In this document: positions 16,213 to 25,523 of the stretch, piece by piece
Position numbering within the stretch: position 1 is the stretch's first letter
Layout: each line of letters opens with the position of its first letter
Program-made: the position numbers and the translations under genes
From: Bacillota bacterium
Lineage (GTDB): Bacteria > Bacillota > SHA-98 > Ch115 > JABLXJ01
Direction: 5' to 3'
Length of the DNA: 64,000 nucleotides
Assembly (NCBI GenBank): GCA_013178125.1
Contig: JABLXJ010000001.1
Coordinates: 62,001-126,000 of the forward strand
Notes under the pieces: model-generated
Seen by the model: only the letters and a program-made list of their open reading frames with translations
What the model was told of the DNA's origin: nothing
Database searches by the model: none

Positions 16213-17943
16213 ATGTCCGCAGTAAAAGTGATCTGTCTTGGCGAGCTCTTGATTGATTTCGTGGCCCTCGAGAAGGACGCCTCACTCGAGGAGACCTCGG
16301 GTTTTGCAAAGGCGCCGGGCGGCGCCCCGGCCAACGTGGCGGTCGGGGTGCAAAAGCTCGGCACCCCCGCCGGATTCATAGGAAGGGTGGGGGATGACCA
16401 GTTTGGAAGATTCCTTGCAGGCGTGCTTAAGACCCACGGCGTGGATGTCTCCCGGGTCACATACGACCCCTTTGCCAGGACGACCCTTTCTTTCGTGGCA
16501 AGGCGGAGCGATGGCACACGCGACTGCATGTTTTACCGCAACCCCGGGGCCGACATGATGCTGTCGAGTGATGATATGGATGAGGCCTATTTCCGCGGGG
16601 CGCGTATCTTCCATTTCGGCTCCATAAGCCTGATAGCCGGGGAGAGCAAGAAGGCAACCCTCAAGGCCCTGGAGCTCGCGCGGGCGGGCGGCCTCATCGT
16701 TTCATACGACCCGAATCTCAGAATAATGCTCTGGGACTCCCCTGAACGCGCCCGGGCCGAGATACTCGGCGGTTTCAAGTTCGCTGATATTGCAAAGGTC
16801 AGCGAGGAGGAGTGGGAGTTTATAACGGGCACGCGGGATCTCAAGGAGGGGGCGGAATTCCTTCTTGGCCTTGGCCCCAGGTTGGTTGTGGCGTCGCTCG
16901 GCGAGAGGGGATGCTACTTCAACGACGGGCGGAGGGAGGGTTACTTCCCCGCATTCAAGGTGGAGGTCCGGGATACCACCGGGGCCGGAGATGGGTTTGT
17001 GGCGGTTATATTGAGCGAGGTGACGCGTTTCCTCGAGGCCGGGGAAACCCTTGATGAGATCATAGCCAGGAGGCTCGATGACATTCTGGTGTTTGCAAAC
17101 GCCGTTGGGGCGCTTACAGCCTCCAAGATAGGCGCGATCCCCGGGCTCCCGACCCGGGAAGAGGCGATGGCGTTTATGCGAGAACGGTTGGGGGAGCAAC
17201 CATCGGAGGAGCGGTCGCTGGGGCAGCGCTCCGGGGAACAGCGACCTGGAGCGGAACAGCGGCCCGGGCCCGGGGCATCTGAGTTTTCGCCGGAGGAGCT
17301 TGCCGGCATGATAGACCACACGCTCCTCAACCCCCAGGCCACCCTGGGGGATGTCGATCGGCTCTGCGAGGAGGCCCGCCGGTATGGTTTTGCTGCAGTG
17401 GCGGTGAACCCGGCGATGGTTGAATTCTGCGCCCGGCGGCTTGCAGGGAGCCGGGTTGGTATCTCGGCCGCTGTTGGATTCCCGCTCGGCCAGGCTACGA
17501 CGGAGGCGAAGGTCTTCGAGGCCAGGGATGCCATAGCAAAGGGGGCATCCGAGGTGGACTTCGTCATAAATATCGGCAGGCTCAAATCCGGAGACCTGGA
17601 TTATGTAGAGAGGGAGATCAAGGCGGTCGTCGAGGCCTGCAGGGGCCACATAACCAAGGTCATCCTCGAGACCTTTTACCTTACGGATGAGGAAAAGGCC
17701 GCCGTGGTGGATATGGCCATCCGGGCGGGTGCAGATTTTGTGAAGACGTCTACGGGCTTTGGTCCCGGAGGGGCCACCCTCGAAGATGTGGCCCTGATGA
17801 AGCGGATTGCCGGCGATAGAATAGGCATAAAGGCATCCGGCGGCATAAGGACCCGCGAGGATGCCTTGAGGTTCATCGCGGCTGGAGCTACCCGGATCGG
17901 GACGAGCAGGGGGGTCGCGCTGGTCGCGCCGACGGAGGGGTAG
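16213..17943 (+). CDS. Fusion of PfkB-family sugar kinase and deoxyribose-phosphate aldolase
   Basis: A 576-residue two-enzyme protein. Residues 1-325 are a PfkB/ribokinase-family kinase: CLGELLIDFVALE, PGGAPANVAVGVQKLG and the catalytic loop TTGAGDGF. A Gln/Gly/Arg-rich linker (about 326-352) joins it to DeoC: MIDHTLL, EVDFVINIG, Schiff-base lysine in FVKTSTGF (about Lys511) and the second lysine in KASGGIR (about Lys540). Both domains look complete. A kinase making deoxyribose 5-phosphate and an aldolase splitting it to glyceraldehyde 3-phosphate and acetaldehyde would be consecutive steps, but the kinase substrate is inferred; its sequence is fructokinase-like. ATG 16213 follows GAAGAGG; the frame is open from 16087. 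Confidence 0.92.
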   Translation: MSAVKVICLGELLIDFVALEKDASLEETSGFAKAPGGAPANVAVGVQKLGTPAGFIGRVGDDQFGRFLAGVLKTHGVDVSRVTYDPFARTTLSFVARRSDGTRDCMFYRNPGADMMLSSDDMDEAYFRGARIFHFGSISLIAGESKKATLKALELARAGGLIVSYDPNLRIMLWDSPERARAEILGGFKFADIAKVSEEEWEFITGTRDLKEGAEFLLGLGPRLVVASLGERGCYFNDGRREGYFPAFKVEVRDTTGAGDGFVAVILSEVTRFLEAGETLDEIIARRLDDILVFANAVGALTASKIGAIPGLPTREEAMAFMRERLGEQPSEERSLGQRSGEQRPGAEQRPGPGASEFSPEELAGMIDHTLLNPQATLGDVDRLCEEARRYGFAAVAVNPAMVEFCARRLAGSRVGISAAVGFPLGQATTEAKVFEARDAIAKGASEVDFVINIGRLKSGDLDYVEREIKAVVEACRGHITKVILETFYLTDEEKAAVVDMAIRAGADFVKTSTGFGPGGATLEDVALMKRIAGDRIGIKASGGIRTREDALRFIAAGATRIGTSRGVALVAPTEG

Positions 17944-17995
17944 GGGTGACTCCCCCCTGGCCCCTGTTTCTGGCCATGGACCTCCAGCGGTGGCA

Positions 17996-18310
17996 TCAAT
18001 ATCGTCCAATGCCGCAGGCCTTGAAAGCCAGGGCCGCCACCCGCTCCCCGATCCTTGGCTTTAGAGCCGGGCTACCGGCATCTACAATGACCCCGGCGAA
18101 CTCATGCCCTAAAATCATGTCAGGCGGATTCGGTTTATCATAGCCGAGGGTCTGCTTGGCCCATGGGTTTTCCCCGTTGAAGTAACGGAGATCGCTGCCG
18201 CATATCCCGCACGCCTTGACCTCAATTAAAACCTCGTCCCCGGCCAGCACGGGACGCGGTATGTCTTCAACCACGAGAGAGCGCGGTTCCTTGAGCACTA
18301 CTGCCCTCAT
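17996..18310 (-). pseudogene. Truncated zinc-type alcohol dehydrogenase (N-terminal fragment)
   Basis: It begins normally as MRAVVLKEPRSLVVED and carries the GroES-like domain with the catalytic zinc motif GHEFAGVIV and CGICGSDLRYF, but stops after about 104 residues at ACGIGRY, just where the structural zinc loop (usually ACGxCxxCxxG) should start. Full proteins have about 340-350 residues, and no Rossmann domain follows downstream (toward 17944). It converges on the kinase-aldolase fusion and is probably a deletion remnant. Confidence 0.8.
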
Positions 18311-18630
18311 CGAAAATCCCCCCAATTCCCTATGACACATGTGCCGCATGAACATGATATGACTTCGATGACCGATCGGGTTTTCCTGCTATATGGGCGA
18401 TCCAAGATGGTCGATCGAAGTGGCAGGAATGATGGACTTGAAGGCACAAGCTCCGGTCAAAACTGCCGTACGTAAGAGCGAGGCGACGTCGACTAACATA
18501 AAGGCCTAAGAAAACATGGAGATTCACCTTATGCATATTTGAGTTTGAGGAAATCTATCCCCTCGCGGAATTCCGCTATGAACCAGAAAGCTTTTTCGAT
18601 TTAAGTTCATACAGAATTTTTGAAGTCTAT

Positions 18631-18665
18631 TAGGAGGAATTAAGGAATCAATGTCGAATTATTAA
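18631..18665 (+). other. Leader element with AGGAGG and minimal ORF MSNY-stop
   Basis: AGGAGG (18632-18637) is followed 13 bases later by ATG TCG AAT TAT TAA (18651-18665). A near-copy, AGGAGG then ATG TCG AAC TAA, lies at 40997-41027 upstream of the SorC regulator. Both precede a regulator that opens a catabolic cassette. It may be a leader peptide or a vestige of a shared ancestral leader. Confidence 0.4.
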
Positions 18666-18747
18666 AGTAGCAACCTGAGGAACGATGTTCCACAATGTGC
18701 AACATATCAAAAGATAACAAATTGGATGATAGGGGAGACAGGGTCTA

Positions 18748-19515
18748 TTGACATTACATCGGATTGAATCAGTGGCAAAGGCACTACAGATATTAACATT
18801 GTTTGGAATAGATAAACCTAAGTGGAGAGTTACCGAAATTGCACGCGAATTAGGAATGCAAAAAAGCACAGTCCACCGATTGTTGGCCACAATGCAAGAA
18901 TATGGTTTCGTTCGTAAAGACACTGAAGGGGCCCATTACAGTCTTGGCTTGAGAATTTTTGAGCTGGGGAGTCTGGTATTTAGTACCTTAGACTTGCGTA
19001 ATATAGCAGTATCTTATTTACATAAATTGTCAAATCAATGTGGAGAGACTGTACATATCGGTGTTTTGAATGAAGTTGAGGTCATGTCAATCGAGAGCGT
19101 GGAGACTCAAAGCGGATTAAAGTCAACAATAATTGTGGGAAAACGAGCGCCCCTTTATTGTACCGGTGTAGGTAAAGCCTTACTGGCTTTTCTACCGGCT
19201 GATGAACGTAATAAGATAATTGATCGTCTTCAGTTTCAGAAGTTTACAGCTAATACGATCATTGATAAAGAGGTGTTAACTAAAGAGCTAGATGATATTC
19301 GTTCCCGCGGCTATGCTGTAGATAATATGGAACATGAGGTTGGGGTGCGTTGTATTGCTGCACCAATTTGGGATCGAACGGGTAAAGTTGTAGCCTCATT
19401 GAGTGTTTCGGGTCCAAGCATTCGTATTACTGAGGAGCGTATACCAGAACTTGCCAGACTGGTAGTGTCAACTACGAAAGATATATCAGCGGAGCTCGGA
19501 GCCCATGGCGTGTAG
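18748..19515 (+). CDS. IclR-family transcriptional regulator
   Basis: 255 residues from TTG 18748 (AGGGG/AGGG upstream). The N-terminal winged helix-turn-helix (RVTEIARELGMQKSTVHRLLATM, residues ~28-50) and the C-terminal effector domain (LSNQCGETVHIGVLNE, LYCTGVGKALLAFLP, RGYAVDNMEHEVGVRCIAAPIWD) match IclR over their full length. Such proteins bind small acids or sugars and control adjacent catabolic genes. The following seven-gene amino-acid cassette on the same strand is the likely target. The palindrome ACCATATATGGT just before the first structural gene is a candidate operator. Confidence 0.95.
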   Translation: MTLHRIESVAKALQILTLFGIDKPKWRVTEIARELGMQKSTVHRLLATMQEYGFVRKDTEGAHYSLGLRIFELGSLVFSTLDLRNIAVSYLHKLSNQCGETVHIGVLNEVEVMSIESVETQSGLKSTIIVGKRAPLYCTGVGKALLAFLPADERNKIIDRLQFQKFTANTIIDKEVLTKELDDIRSRGYAVDNMEHEVGVRCIAAPIWDRTGKVVASLSVSGPSIRITEERIPELARLVVSTTKDISAELGAHGV

Positions 19516-19591
19516 ATGCTGTCGCTATAGCGAAATCGAGGGGGCGAGGAAGGGGAGGTAAGTAAGGATTACAGTAGCGGAGGAACTCTCG

Positions 19592-19608
19592 ACCATATAT
19601 GGTATAAT
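19592..19608 (+). promoter_or_regulatory. Palindrome overlapping a TATAAT box upstream of the lyase gene
   Basis: ACCATATATGGT (19592-19603) is a perfect 12-base palindrome sharing its last T with TATAAT (19603-19608), 50 bases before ATG 19658. No good -35 is seen. The arrangement fits a regulator that blocks or recruits polymerase; IclR (18748) is the nearest candidate. Confidence 0.5.
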
Positions 19609-19657
19609 GTAAAAGTCTCAATACCAAAACAATACAAAATATCTAGGAGGATAAAAG

Positions 19658-20575
19658 ATGTCCAAATTAAATGACGTTCTGGGCGAAGTATTACTCCCCT
19701 TGGTTACACCATTCGATTCCAGTGGGAAGTTGAATCTCGAGGCAACCGAGAGGCTCATTAATTACCTTATCGATAAGAACTACATGGATTCCCTGATCGT
19801 CACTGGAACCACAGGAGAGTTCTACGCACTTACCTTTGACGAGAGAATTCAGATGTTAAAAGCTGTGAAGGAGATAGTAAACGGGAGAGTGCCAATCATA
19901 GCCGGCACCGGGTCCGCCTATACACTCGAGACGATAGAGCTCACGAAGAGAGCCGAAGAACTCGGATACGACTGCGTTATGGTAGTCTCGCCTTACTACC
20001 AGAAGGCTACTCAAGAGGGATTATACCAGCATTTTAAAGCAGTTGCTGAGTCCACTAGGCTTCCCGTTATGCTGTATAATATTCCGCTCTTCACCGGGGT
20101 GAATATTGAAGCCGAAACATTAGCCAGGTTAGTGGAAATACCTAACATCAAGGCCATCAAGGAGGAAGCTGGAATAAATCCTATACAGACGACGGATTTC
20201 CGAACTGTTGCTCCCCCGGACTTTACGATATATTGCGGCGATGATACTATGGTCCTCCAGACCTTACCACAAGGAGCTGTAGGAGTAGTTAGTGGGGGAT
20301 CGCATGTTATAGGGGATATGATGAGACAAATGATTCGATCATACAAGAATGGAGAAAATACCATGGCATCAGAACTATATTTTAGAATGATGCCATTCTT
20401 TAAGGCTCTAAATCAGAATGACCGAGTAAATCCGATACCTTTATTGAAAGACGCCGTTACAATCTCCTCGGGCATAGATGTTGGTAAACCACGACTCCCT
20501 TCACTCGGTGCCACTGACGCTGAAAAATCCCTATTGAAACGTGTTCTATCTGACATTGGTAGGCTATCGGAGTAG
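19658..20575 (+). CDS. DapA-family lyase/aldolase (first copy)
   Basis: 305-residue (beta/alpha)8 protein of the dihydrodipicolinate synthase/N-acetylneuraminate lyase family. GTTGEFYAL (phosphate/carboxylate loop), Tyr140 in MLYNIP and Schiff-base Lys168 in AIKEEAG are present. Such enzymes make or break C-C bonds with pyruvate. TAGGAGG sits 7 bases before ATG 19658. It is the first structural gene after the IclR regulator, in a cassette with an aminotransferase and alanine dehydrogenase, which favours a degradative aldolase releasing pyruvate over lysine synthesis. Exact substrate unknown; a perfect hairpin follows the stop. Confidence 0.92.
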   Translation: MSKLNDVLGEVLLPLVTPFDSSGKLNLEATERLINYLIDKNYMDSLIVTGTTGEFYALTFDERIQMLKAVKEIVNGRVPIIAGTGSAYTLETIELTKRAEELGYDCVMVVSPYYQKATQEGLYQHFKAVAESTRLPVMLYNIPLFTGVNIEAETLARLVEIPNIKAIKEEAGINPIQTTDFRTVAPPDFTIYCGDDTMVLQTLPQGAVGVVSGGSHVIGDMMRQMIRSYKNGENTMASELYFRMMPFFKALNQNDRVNPIPLLKDAVTISSGIDVGKPRLPSLGATDAEKSLLKRVLSDIGRLSE

Positions 20576-20592
20576 GCGCTTTTGTTATTCTT

Positions 20593-20622
20593 AGGCGCCT
20601 CAGTGGTAGATCTGAGGCGCCT
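20593..20622 (+). terminator. Strong perfect hairpin after the first DapA-family gene
   Basis: AGGCGCCTCAG (20593-20603) and CTGAGGCGCCT (20612-20622) pair over 11 bases with an 8-base loop, 17 bases after the stop. No T-tract follows, but TTTTGTTATT precedes it, so it may terminate leftward transcription or attenuate or stabilise the operon transcript. Confidence 0.55.
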
Positions 20623-20949
20623 GGCAGTGATCACAGGACTTGGAGCATTTTTGAAGTCGTTAGTCTAGGGGTACACCAGCTTTTGCGCGTCAAATTATGC
20701 ATAATTCGTGGCATTTCCTCATGGCATACTGATGTCATCGCCTGGTCGATGGTTACATCATGTTAGATAACATGAAAAGGTCCGGGTGTATCAAGGGTTT
20801 CCGGCCTTCTGTAGACGTAACTAGGAAACTCCCGCTAGCGCCTATGTTGTGACCTACAGCGCCACGGATCATCGTCGGACACATAACTACATGCGACCAG
20901 CTTACACTGTCTATATACTAATATCTAAACATCACAAGGAGATAAAGTT
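20623..20949. other. Intergenic region, no gene seen
   Basis: 327 bases without a convincing coding frame. AAGGAGAT at 20937-20944 is the ribosome site of the next gene. An independent promoter here is possible, but none is clear. Confidence 0.4.
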
Positions 20950-22116
20950 ATGGGCGAATATCAGTTAATGATACCTGGTCCAGTAGAAGTGAATTACGAA
21001 GTGTTATCTCAGATGAGTATCCCCGTTAGGTGCCATTACGGCGAGGATTGGGCAAAAATATATAATGAAACCGTAGAGTTATGCAAGAAAGTTGTAGGGA
21101 CGCAAGAGGACCTTTTCATATACGTGGGCTCTGGCCATGCAGGATTAGACGCAGCCATAGGGAGCCTTTTAGAAGAAGGCGATAAAGTACTTATCCCCGT
21201 AAACGGCTTTTTCGGATACAGACTGGCTGAGATTGCCGCTTCATACATGGCTAGGGTTTCTCTTAAGGAAATCGAATGGGGGAAGCCTATTTCCACTGAT
21301 GAAATTGAATCCGAACTGATAAATGATACAGGCATTAAAGCAGTCTTAATTGTTCATCATGAAACCTCTACCGGGGTCGTAAATCCAATTCGAGAAATTG
21401 CGGCGATCTGCCAGAAGAAAGACGTGCTTCTAATCGTGGATACAGTATCCTCTCTGGGCGGTCTCGAGGTCAATATGGATGAATGGGGTATAGATATATG
21501 TGTGTCCGCCTCGCAGAAATGTCTAGCCGCCCCCCCGGGCCTCATGTTAGTTGCAGTAGGCCGACGCGCCTGGGAAAAAATGCAGAAGCGTAGGTCTCCA
21601 GTAAGAGGATGGTACCTAAATCTCTTGAAGTGGAGGGAATATGCTGATAATCAACGGATGGTCCAACCGTATTTTATAACAATGGCGGTCAATAACGTTC
21701 TCGCTCTGAGAAAAAGTGTTGAGCAGATTTTGGAGGAAGGCCTTGAGCGACGTTTCGAGAGGCACAGAGCTATTGGTGCAATGGTACGGACGCGGATCCG
21801 CCATCTCGGTTTGGAAGTCCTGGCAGATGAAAGCGCGGCCTCGGGGTTGGTTACCGCAGTGAAGCTCCCACCGGATTTAAGTGCAATCGATCTAATGGAA
21901 TTCTTGAGATCTCGATATAACATCCTGGTAAGTAACGGATTAGGGCCTTACGTGAATAAAGCTATTCGAATAGGGCATATGGCGAGGGGGGCAGCGCCGG
22001 ATCGTGTTATACCTCTTTTATTTGCAATAGAGGAATGGTTAAAACAGGTTCGTTCATATAAGGCGCAAGCCGTTATGGATAGTTCGTCTATACATATGGA
22101 CCTCTATAATCATTAA
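20950..22116 (+). CDS. Class-V aminotransferase (alanine-glyoxylate aminotransferase-like)
   Basis: 388-residue PLP enzyme. It begins MIPGPVEVNYEVL as in alanine-glyoxylate/serine-pyruvate and phosphonoacetaldehyde-type aminotransferases. It has the cofactor-anchoring Asp in LLIVDTVSSLGGLE and Lys190 in SASQKCLAAPPGL as Schiff-base residue, and ends with the usual RIGHMG-like RIGHMARGAAP. It would move an amino group from the imported amino acid to pyruvate or glyoxylate; the alanine formed could be recycled by the next gene. AAGGAGAT precedes ATG 20950. Confidence 0.92.
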   Translation: MGEYQLMIPGPVEVNYEVLSQMSIPVRCHYGEDWAKIYNETVELCKKVVGTQEDLFIYVGSGHAGLDAAIGSLLEEGDKVLIPVNGFFGYRLAEIAASYMARVSLKEIEWGKPISTDEIESELINDTGIKAVLIVHHETSTGVVNPIREIAAICQKKDVLLIVDTVSSLGGLEVNMDEWGIDICVSASQKCLAAPPGLMLVAVGRRAWEKMQKRRSPVRGWYLNLLKWREYADNQRMVQPYFITMAVNNVLALRKSVEQILEEGLERRFERHRAIGAMVRTRIRHLGLEVLADESAASGLVTAVKLPPDLSAIDLMEFLRSRYNILVSNGLGPYVNKAIRIGHMARGAAPDRVIPLLFAIEEWLKQVRSYKAQAVMDSSSIHMDLYNH

Positions 22117-22177
22117 CACGATGTCTCAGAAGATGAAAATGATCGAGGGAGGACATAGAAAGGGGCAATATATCCTC

Positions 22178-23314
22178 ATGGTTATTGGGATTCCAAAGGA
22201 AATTAAAGATAATGAAGATCGCGTAGCTGTGACCCCCGCTGGCGTGAGGGAACTGGTACGTCATGGGCATAAGGTTCTTATAGAAATGTCCGCTGGCGAA
22301 GGAAGTGGTATCCCAGATGAAGAGTATCGGGCATCAGGAGCGGAGATATTGGCAACAGGCGCTGATGTATATGAACGTGCGGACATGATTGTAAAAGTCA
22401 AAGAGCCTTTGCCTTCAGAATATGGATATATCCAGTCCGAGCAGATTCTTTTCACCTATCTTCATTTAGCTGCCTCAAAGGATATGACTATCAAGCTTTT
22501 AAGGGAAAATGTCGTCGGTATCGCCTATGAGACGATCCAGATGCCGGACGGATTCCTACCGCTTTTGACCCCAATGAGTGAGATCGCCGGCCGGATGTCT
22601 GTGCAGATTGGGGCGCATCATCTAGAGAGGGCTTTTGGGGGGCGGGGAGTCCTGCTGGGCGGGGTCCCAGGGGTTCCTCCAGCGGAAGTAGTCATTATCG
22701 GAGGTGGTATGGTTGGAACTAATGCTGCCAGAATAGCGCTGGGAATGGGGGCACACGTTACTATTCTAGACAAAAATCTTCAGAGGTTGCGGTTTTTAGA
22801 TGACATCTTTCTCGGGAAAGTTGTCACCATGGTATCAAACTCATATAACATCGAAAGGGTAGTCCCCAATGCCGATTTGCTTATTGGTGCCGTCCTGATT
22901 CCTGGGGCAAGGGCCCCACGGGTTGTCTCAGAAGAGATAGTGAAAACTATGAAGTCTGGTTCGGTTATAGTTGATGTAGCTGTTGATCAGGGCGGATGTG
23001 TGGAGACGATTGATCGGGTCACGACACATAGCGAACCCACATATATGAAATACAATGTTGTTCATTATGCTGTTTCAAATATTCCAGGGGCTGTTGCCCG
23101 CACGTCTACATATGCGTTAACAAATGCCACCTTACCATACATATTACATATCGCAAATAAAGGATTTAGACAGGCAGCTTTAGAGGACGGGGCTTTAGCT
23201 CGGGGTCTTAATGTGATTAATGGTAAAGTGGTTCATAAGGGCGTGGCCGAGGCACATAATCTATCTTACACTGCGTTGGAGGAGGTTTTCTCCAGCACCG
23301 CCATAGCTATTTAA
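22178..23314 (+). CDS. ald: Alanine dehydrogenase
   Basis: NAD-dependent enzyme that converts L-alanine to pyruvate and ammonia. MVIGIPKEIKDNEDRVAVTPAG is the family start, with substrate residues Arg and Lys in EDRVAVTP and VKVKEP; the NAD-binding GGGMVGTNAARIALGMGA and the active-site segment SNIPGAVARTST are present. From ATG 22178 the protein is 378 residues, close to the usual ~370; the frame opens at 22121, but that extension is not family-like. In this operon it would regenerate pyruvate for the aminotransferase and release ammonia. Confidence 0.95.
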   Translation: MVIGIPKEIKDNEDRVAVTPAGVRELVRHGHKVLIEMSAGEGSGIPDEEYRASGAEILATGADVYERADMIVKVKEPLPSEYGYIQSEQILFTYLHLAASKDMTIKLLRENVVGIAYETIQMPDGFLPLLTPMSEIAGRMSVQIGAHHLERAFGGRGVLLGGVPGVPPAEVVIIGGGMVGTNAARIALGMGAHVTILDKNLQRLRFLDDIFLGKVVTMVSNSYNIERVVPNADLLIGAVLIPGARAPRVVSEEIVKTMKSGSVIVDVAVDQGGCVETIDRVTTHSEPTYMKYNVVHYAVSNIPGAVARTSTYALTNATLPYILHIANKGFRQAALEDGALARGLNVINGKVVHKGVAEAHNLSYTALEEVFSSTAIAI

Positions 23315-23385
23315 TTCTGAGACCTACTCACGCTGAGATAAATCTGGACGCAATCCAACACAATTTGAGGAGATGAGAAAGAGTA

Positions 23386-24369
23386 ATGAAACCAGCAGAG
23401 TTGAGATCAAAAATCAAGGGCGTTATAAACATAATGCCCACCCCGTTCAGCGCCGATGGGAGTCTGGATAAAGAGGGGTTGCGCAAAAATGCCCGGTTCC
23501 TGGTGGAGAGATTCAGGGGAGAAGACGCAGTAATAGTAACTACTGGAAGCACAAGTGAGTTCTATGCTATGAGTGATGAAGAGTGCAAGACCGTTGCTAA
23601 GATAGTGGTGGAAGAGGTAAATCACGAGTTACCCGTAATTGTGGGTTCCGCCAGAGCGGGCACGGAACCTACCATAGAAATGAGCAAGTACGCTCAGGAA
23701 ATTGGGGCAGATGGGGTAATGATAGTTCTGCCATACTATCATATTCCCTCACGAGAAGGGCTTTACCGCCACTACAAGCGTGTAGCGGAGAGCATTGATA
23801 TCGGGATAATGATCTATGATAACCCGTTCACCAGCAAACTCTGGGTAGACCCTGACTTGATGCAGATGCTATCCAAAATCGATAACATTGTGGCCTGTAA
23901 GGAAAACACTACTGACATGGGACAGTTCTATAGCATGCTGAAGAAGGTATCCCCCGAGGATATGATAATTGTCACTGGATTGAGTGAACTGTATTACTCC
24001 TTTCTGTGGATTTGGGGGTGCCGTGGCTTTATCAGTAGCACGATTTCCAACTTTTCTCCCGAACTAGCGCTCAGTGTTTACAAGGCGGGAGCAGCCGGGG
24101 ATATTGAAAAGCTCAGAGAGTCGGTGGATAGACTGATGCCATTCAACGAGCTTATGGTCAAGATAGGCAAACGGCGGGGGCCTCTACCCACCATATTGTC
24201 ACCGGCAACTACTCCGGTCGAGCAACCGATCTACATTGCCTTAACAAAACAAGCAATGAATCTTGTGGGGTTGGCAGGAGGTTATCCGCGTGACCCGATG
24301 GACCGGCTGATCGAAGATGAAGTTGATGAACTGAGAGTTGCTCTTAAAGAAATGGGATTGGTCAGTTAA
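23386..24369 (+). CDS. DapA-family lyase/aldolase (second copy)
   Basis: 327-residue protein of the same superfamily as 19658 but clearly divergent. TTGSTSEFYAM replaces the GTTGE loop, Tyr144 lies in IMIYDNPFT and the Schiff-base Lys172 in VACKENTTD. There is a Trp-rich segment (YYSFLWIWGCRGF) and a longer C-terminus. Two different DapA-type enzymes in one operon suggest two consecutive or parallel steps on related oxo acids rather than duplicates. GGAGATGAGAAAGAG precedes ATG 23386. Confidence 0.9.
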   Translation: MKPAELRSKIKGVINIMPTPFSADGSLDKEGLRKNARFLVERFRGEDAVIVTTGSTSEFYAMSDEECKTVAKIVVEEVNHELPVIVGSARAGTEPTIEMSKYAQEIGADGVMIVLPYYHIPSREGLYRHYKRVAESIDIGIMIYDNPFTSKLWVDPDLMQMLSKIDNIVACKENTTDMGQFYSMLKKVSPEDMIIVTGLSELYYSFLWIWGCRGFISSTISNFSPELALSVYKAGAAGDIEKLRESVDRLMPFNELMVKIGKRRGPLPTILSPATTPVEQPIYIALTKQAMNLVGLAGGYPRDPMDRLIEDEVDELRVALKEMGLVS

Positions 24370-24391
24370 TAAGAGTCAAGGGATAGAAGAC

Positions 24392-24431
24392 TACCGCACA
24401 AGTGAATCCTGATCGGTCGATCGGTGCGGTA
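24392..24431 (+). other. Inverted repeat between lyase and ABC genes
   Basis: TACCGCAC (24392-24399) and GTGCGGTA (24424-24431) pair perfectly over 8 bases; the loop contains GATCGGTCGATCGG. No T-tract follows. It may be a partial terminator or processing site before the transporter genes. Confidence 0.45.
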
Positions 24432-24615
24432 AGGTGGAGACTTATCTAGTACTGAGATCGCCAGTTATCTTCAACTTGGAAGCCAAATATGCCCCACGGG
24501 AGGTGAAATCCTATAAGGCTGTTTTTCTTGGGTGATCAGCTCGAGTCCTAATAAAGTTCAAATATGGATTTTGGGAAGCAAATTATTTAGGAGAAATTTC
24601 TAGGAGGGAGATACT

Positions 24616-25425
24616 ATGAGAAAACATCTTCATGCACGTGGTCGCCTAGTTGTTATTATGTTGCTTGTGACCTGTATACTAGGCTTAAGCAGTCTGGCAA
24701 CGGCCCAAGATCTGCTAGATAAAATCATGACGCGGGGGAAATTAATCGTTGGTGTCTCACTGACTTCTCCAATTGTGGCATTTAAGGAACCTAATGGTAC
24801 GCCTGCAGGTTTTACCGTTGATCTGGCTAAGCTCATAGCTGAGGAACTAGGCGTAAAAATTGAATTCCAGGACTATGAGTGGCAAGGCTTAATACCTGCT
24901 CTGCTTACGGACAAGGTAGACATCATCACAGCTCAGATGTCGGCCACGTTACAACGGGCCATCAAAGTTACATTTAGTCAGCCGTGGCTTTATACGGGAA
25001 CTTGTGCGGTAGTTCGTAGGGATTCTCCCTACAAACACTGGTACGATCTGAACAAGCCCGGTATTGCAATAGGGGCGAACGCGGGTTCCGTGGGGGCCGC
25101 TGTTGTAAAGGAGTTTTTACCTAAGGCTACCTTGGTCACCTTCCCAACGGACGCTGATTTCCTTGCGGCACTTAAAGCTAAACGCGTAGAGGCAGTCATG
25201 ACCGATCAGCTCATCGGGGTGGCGTATGGCAAGGAGCCAGGGCTTCGGTTCATCAACGAGATCATCAAGCCAGACTTTTATGCCTTTACTCTGCGTCCGG
25301 AGGATGTTCATATGTGGCAATGGTTGAACCTTTTCTTCGATGTAATAAAGGCAGATGGTCGATATGCAGCTATTTACAAGAAGTGGATGGGTGAGAGCTG
25401 GAAACCAGAGCCGAGACCATGGTAA
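24616..25425 (+). CDS. Amino-acid ABC transporter, substrate-binding protein
   Basis: Family-3 extracytoplasmic binding protein, 269 residues. The signal peptide (residues 1-31) ends at LATAQDLL, then GKLIVGVSLTSPIVAFK, AGFTVDLAKLIAEELGV, DIITAQMSATLQRA and a second-lobe start IAIGANAGSVG. No lipobox is seen. CTAGGAGGGAG precedes ATG 24616. Belonging to the same run as the lyases and aminotransferase, it likely delivers the amino acid they degrade. A stem-loop separates it from the permease gene. Confidence 0.93.
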   Translation: MRKHLHARGRLVVIMLLVTCILGLSSLATAQDLLDKIMTRGKLIVGVSLTSPIVAFKEPNGTPAGFTVDLAKLIAEELGVKIEFQDYEWQGLIPALLTDKVDIITAQMSATLQRAIKVTFSQPWLYTGTCAVVRRDSPYKHWYDLNKPGIAIGANAGSVGAAVVKEFLPKATLVTFPTDADFLAALKAKRVEAVMTDQLIGVAYGKEPGLRFINEIIKPDFYAFTLRPEDVHMWQWLNLFFDVIKADGRYAAIYKKWMGESWKPEPRPW

Positions 25426-25448
25426 TTCCCGTTAAAGTGTAGCAACTG

Positions 25449-25482
25449 GGGGCAGGGGGTAAAGATGCCATACCTCTGCCCC
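25449..25482 (+). other. Stem-loop between binding-protein and permease genes
   Basis: GGGGCAG-GGGGTA (25449-25461) pairs with TACCTCTGCCCC (25471-25482), 24 bases after the binding-protein stop. Position and form match the other operons' stem-loops at 3038, 31700 and 46734. Confidence 0.5.
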
Positions 25483-25523
25483 GATGCTTTGCTATATTTG
25501 CAGGTGTAAGAGGAGAGGATCGC

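Noticed and set aside
16702-18009. 435-codon minus-strand open frame
   Set aside because: It is fully antisense to the kinase-aldolase fusion, whose motifs are clear; the translation is Pro/Arg/Gly-rich without family signs, as expected of a shadow in GC-rich DNA.
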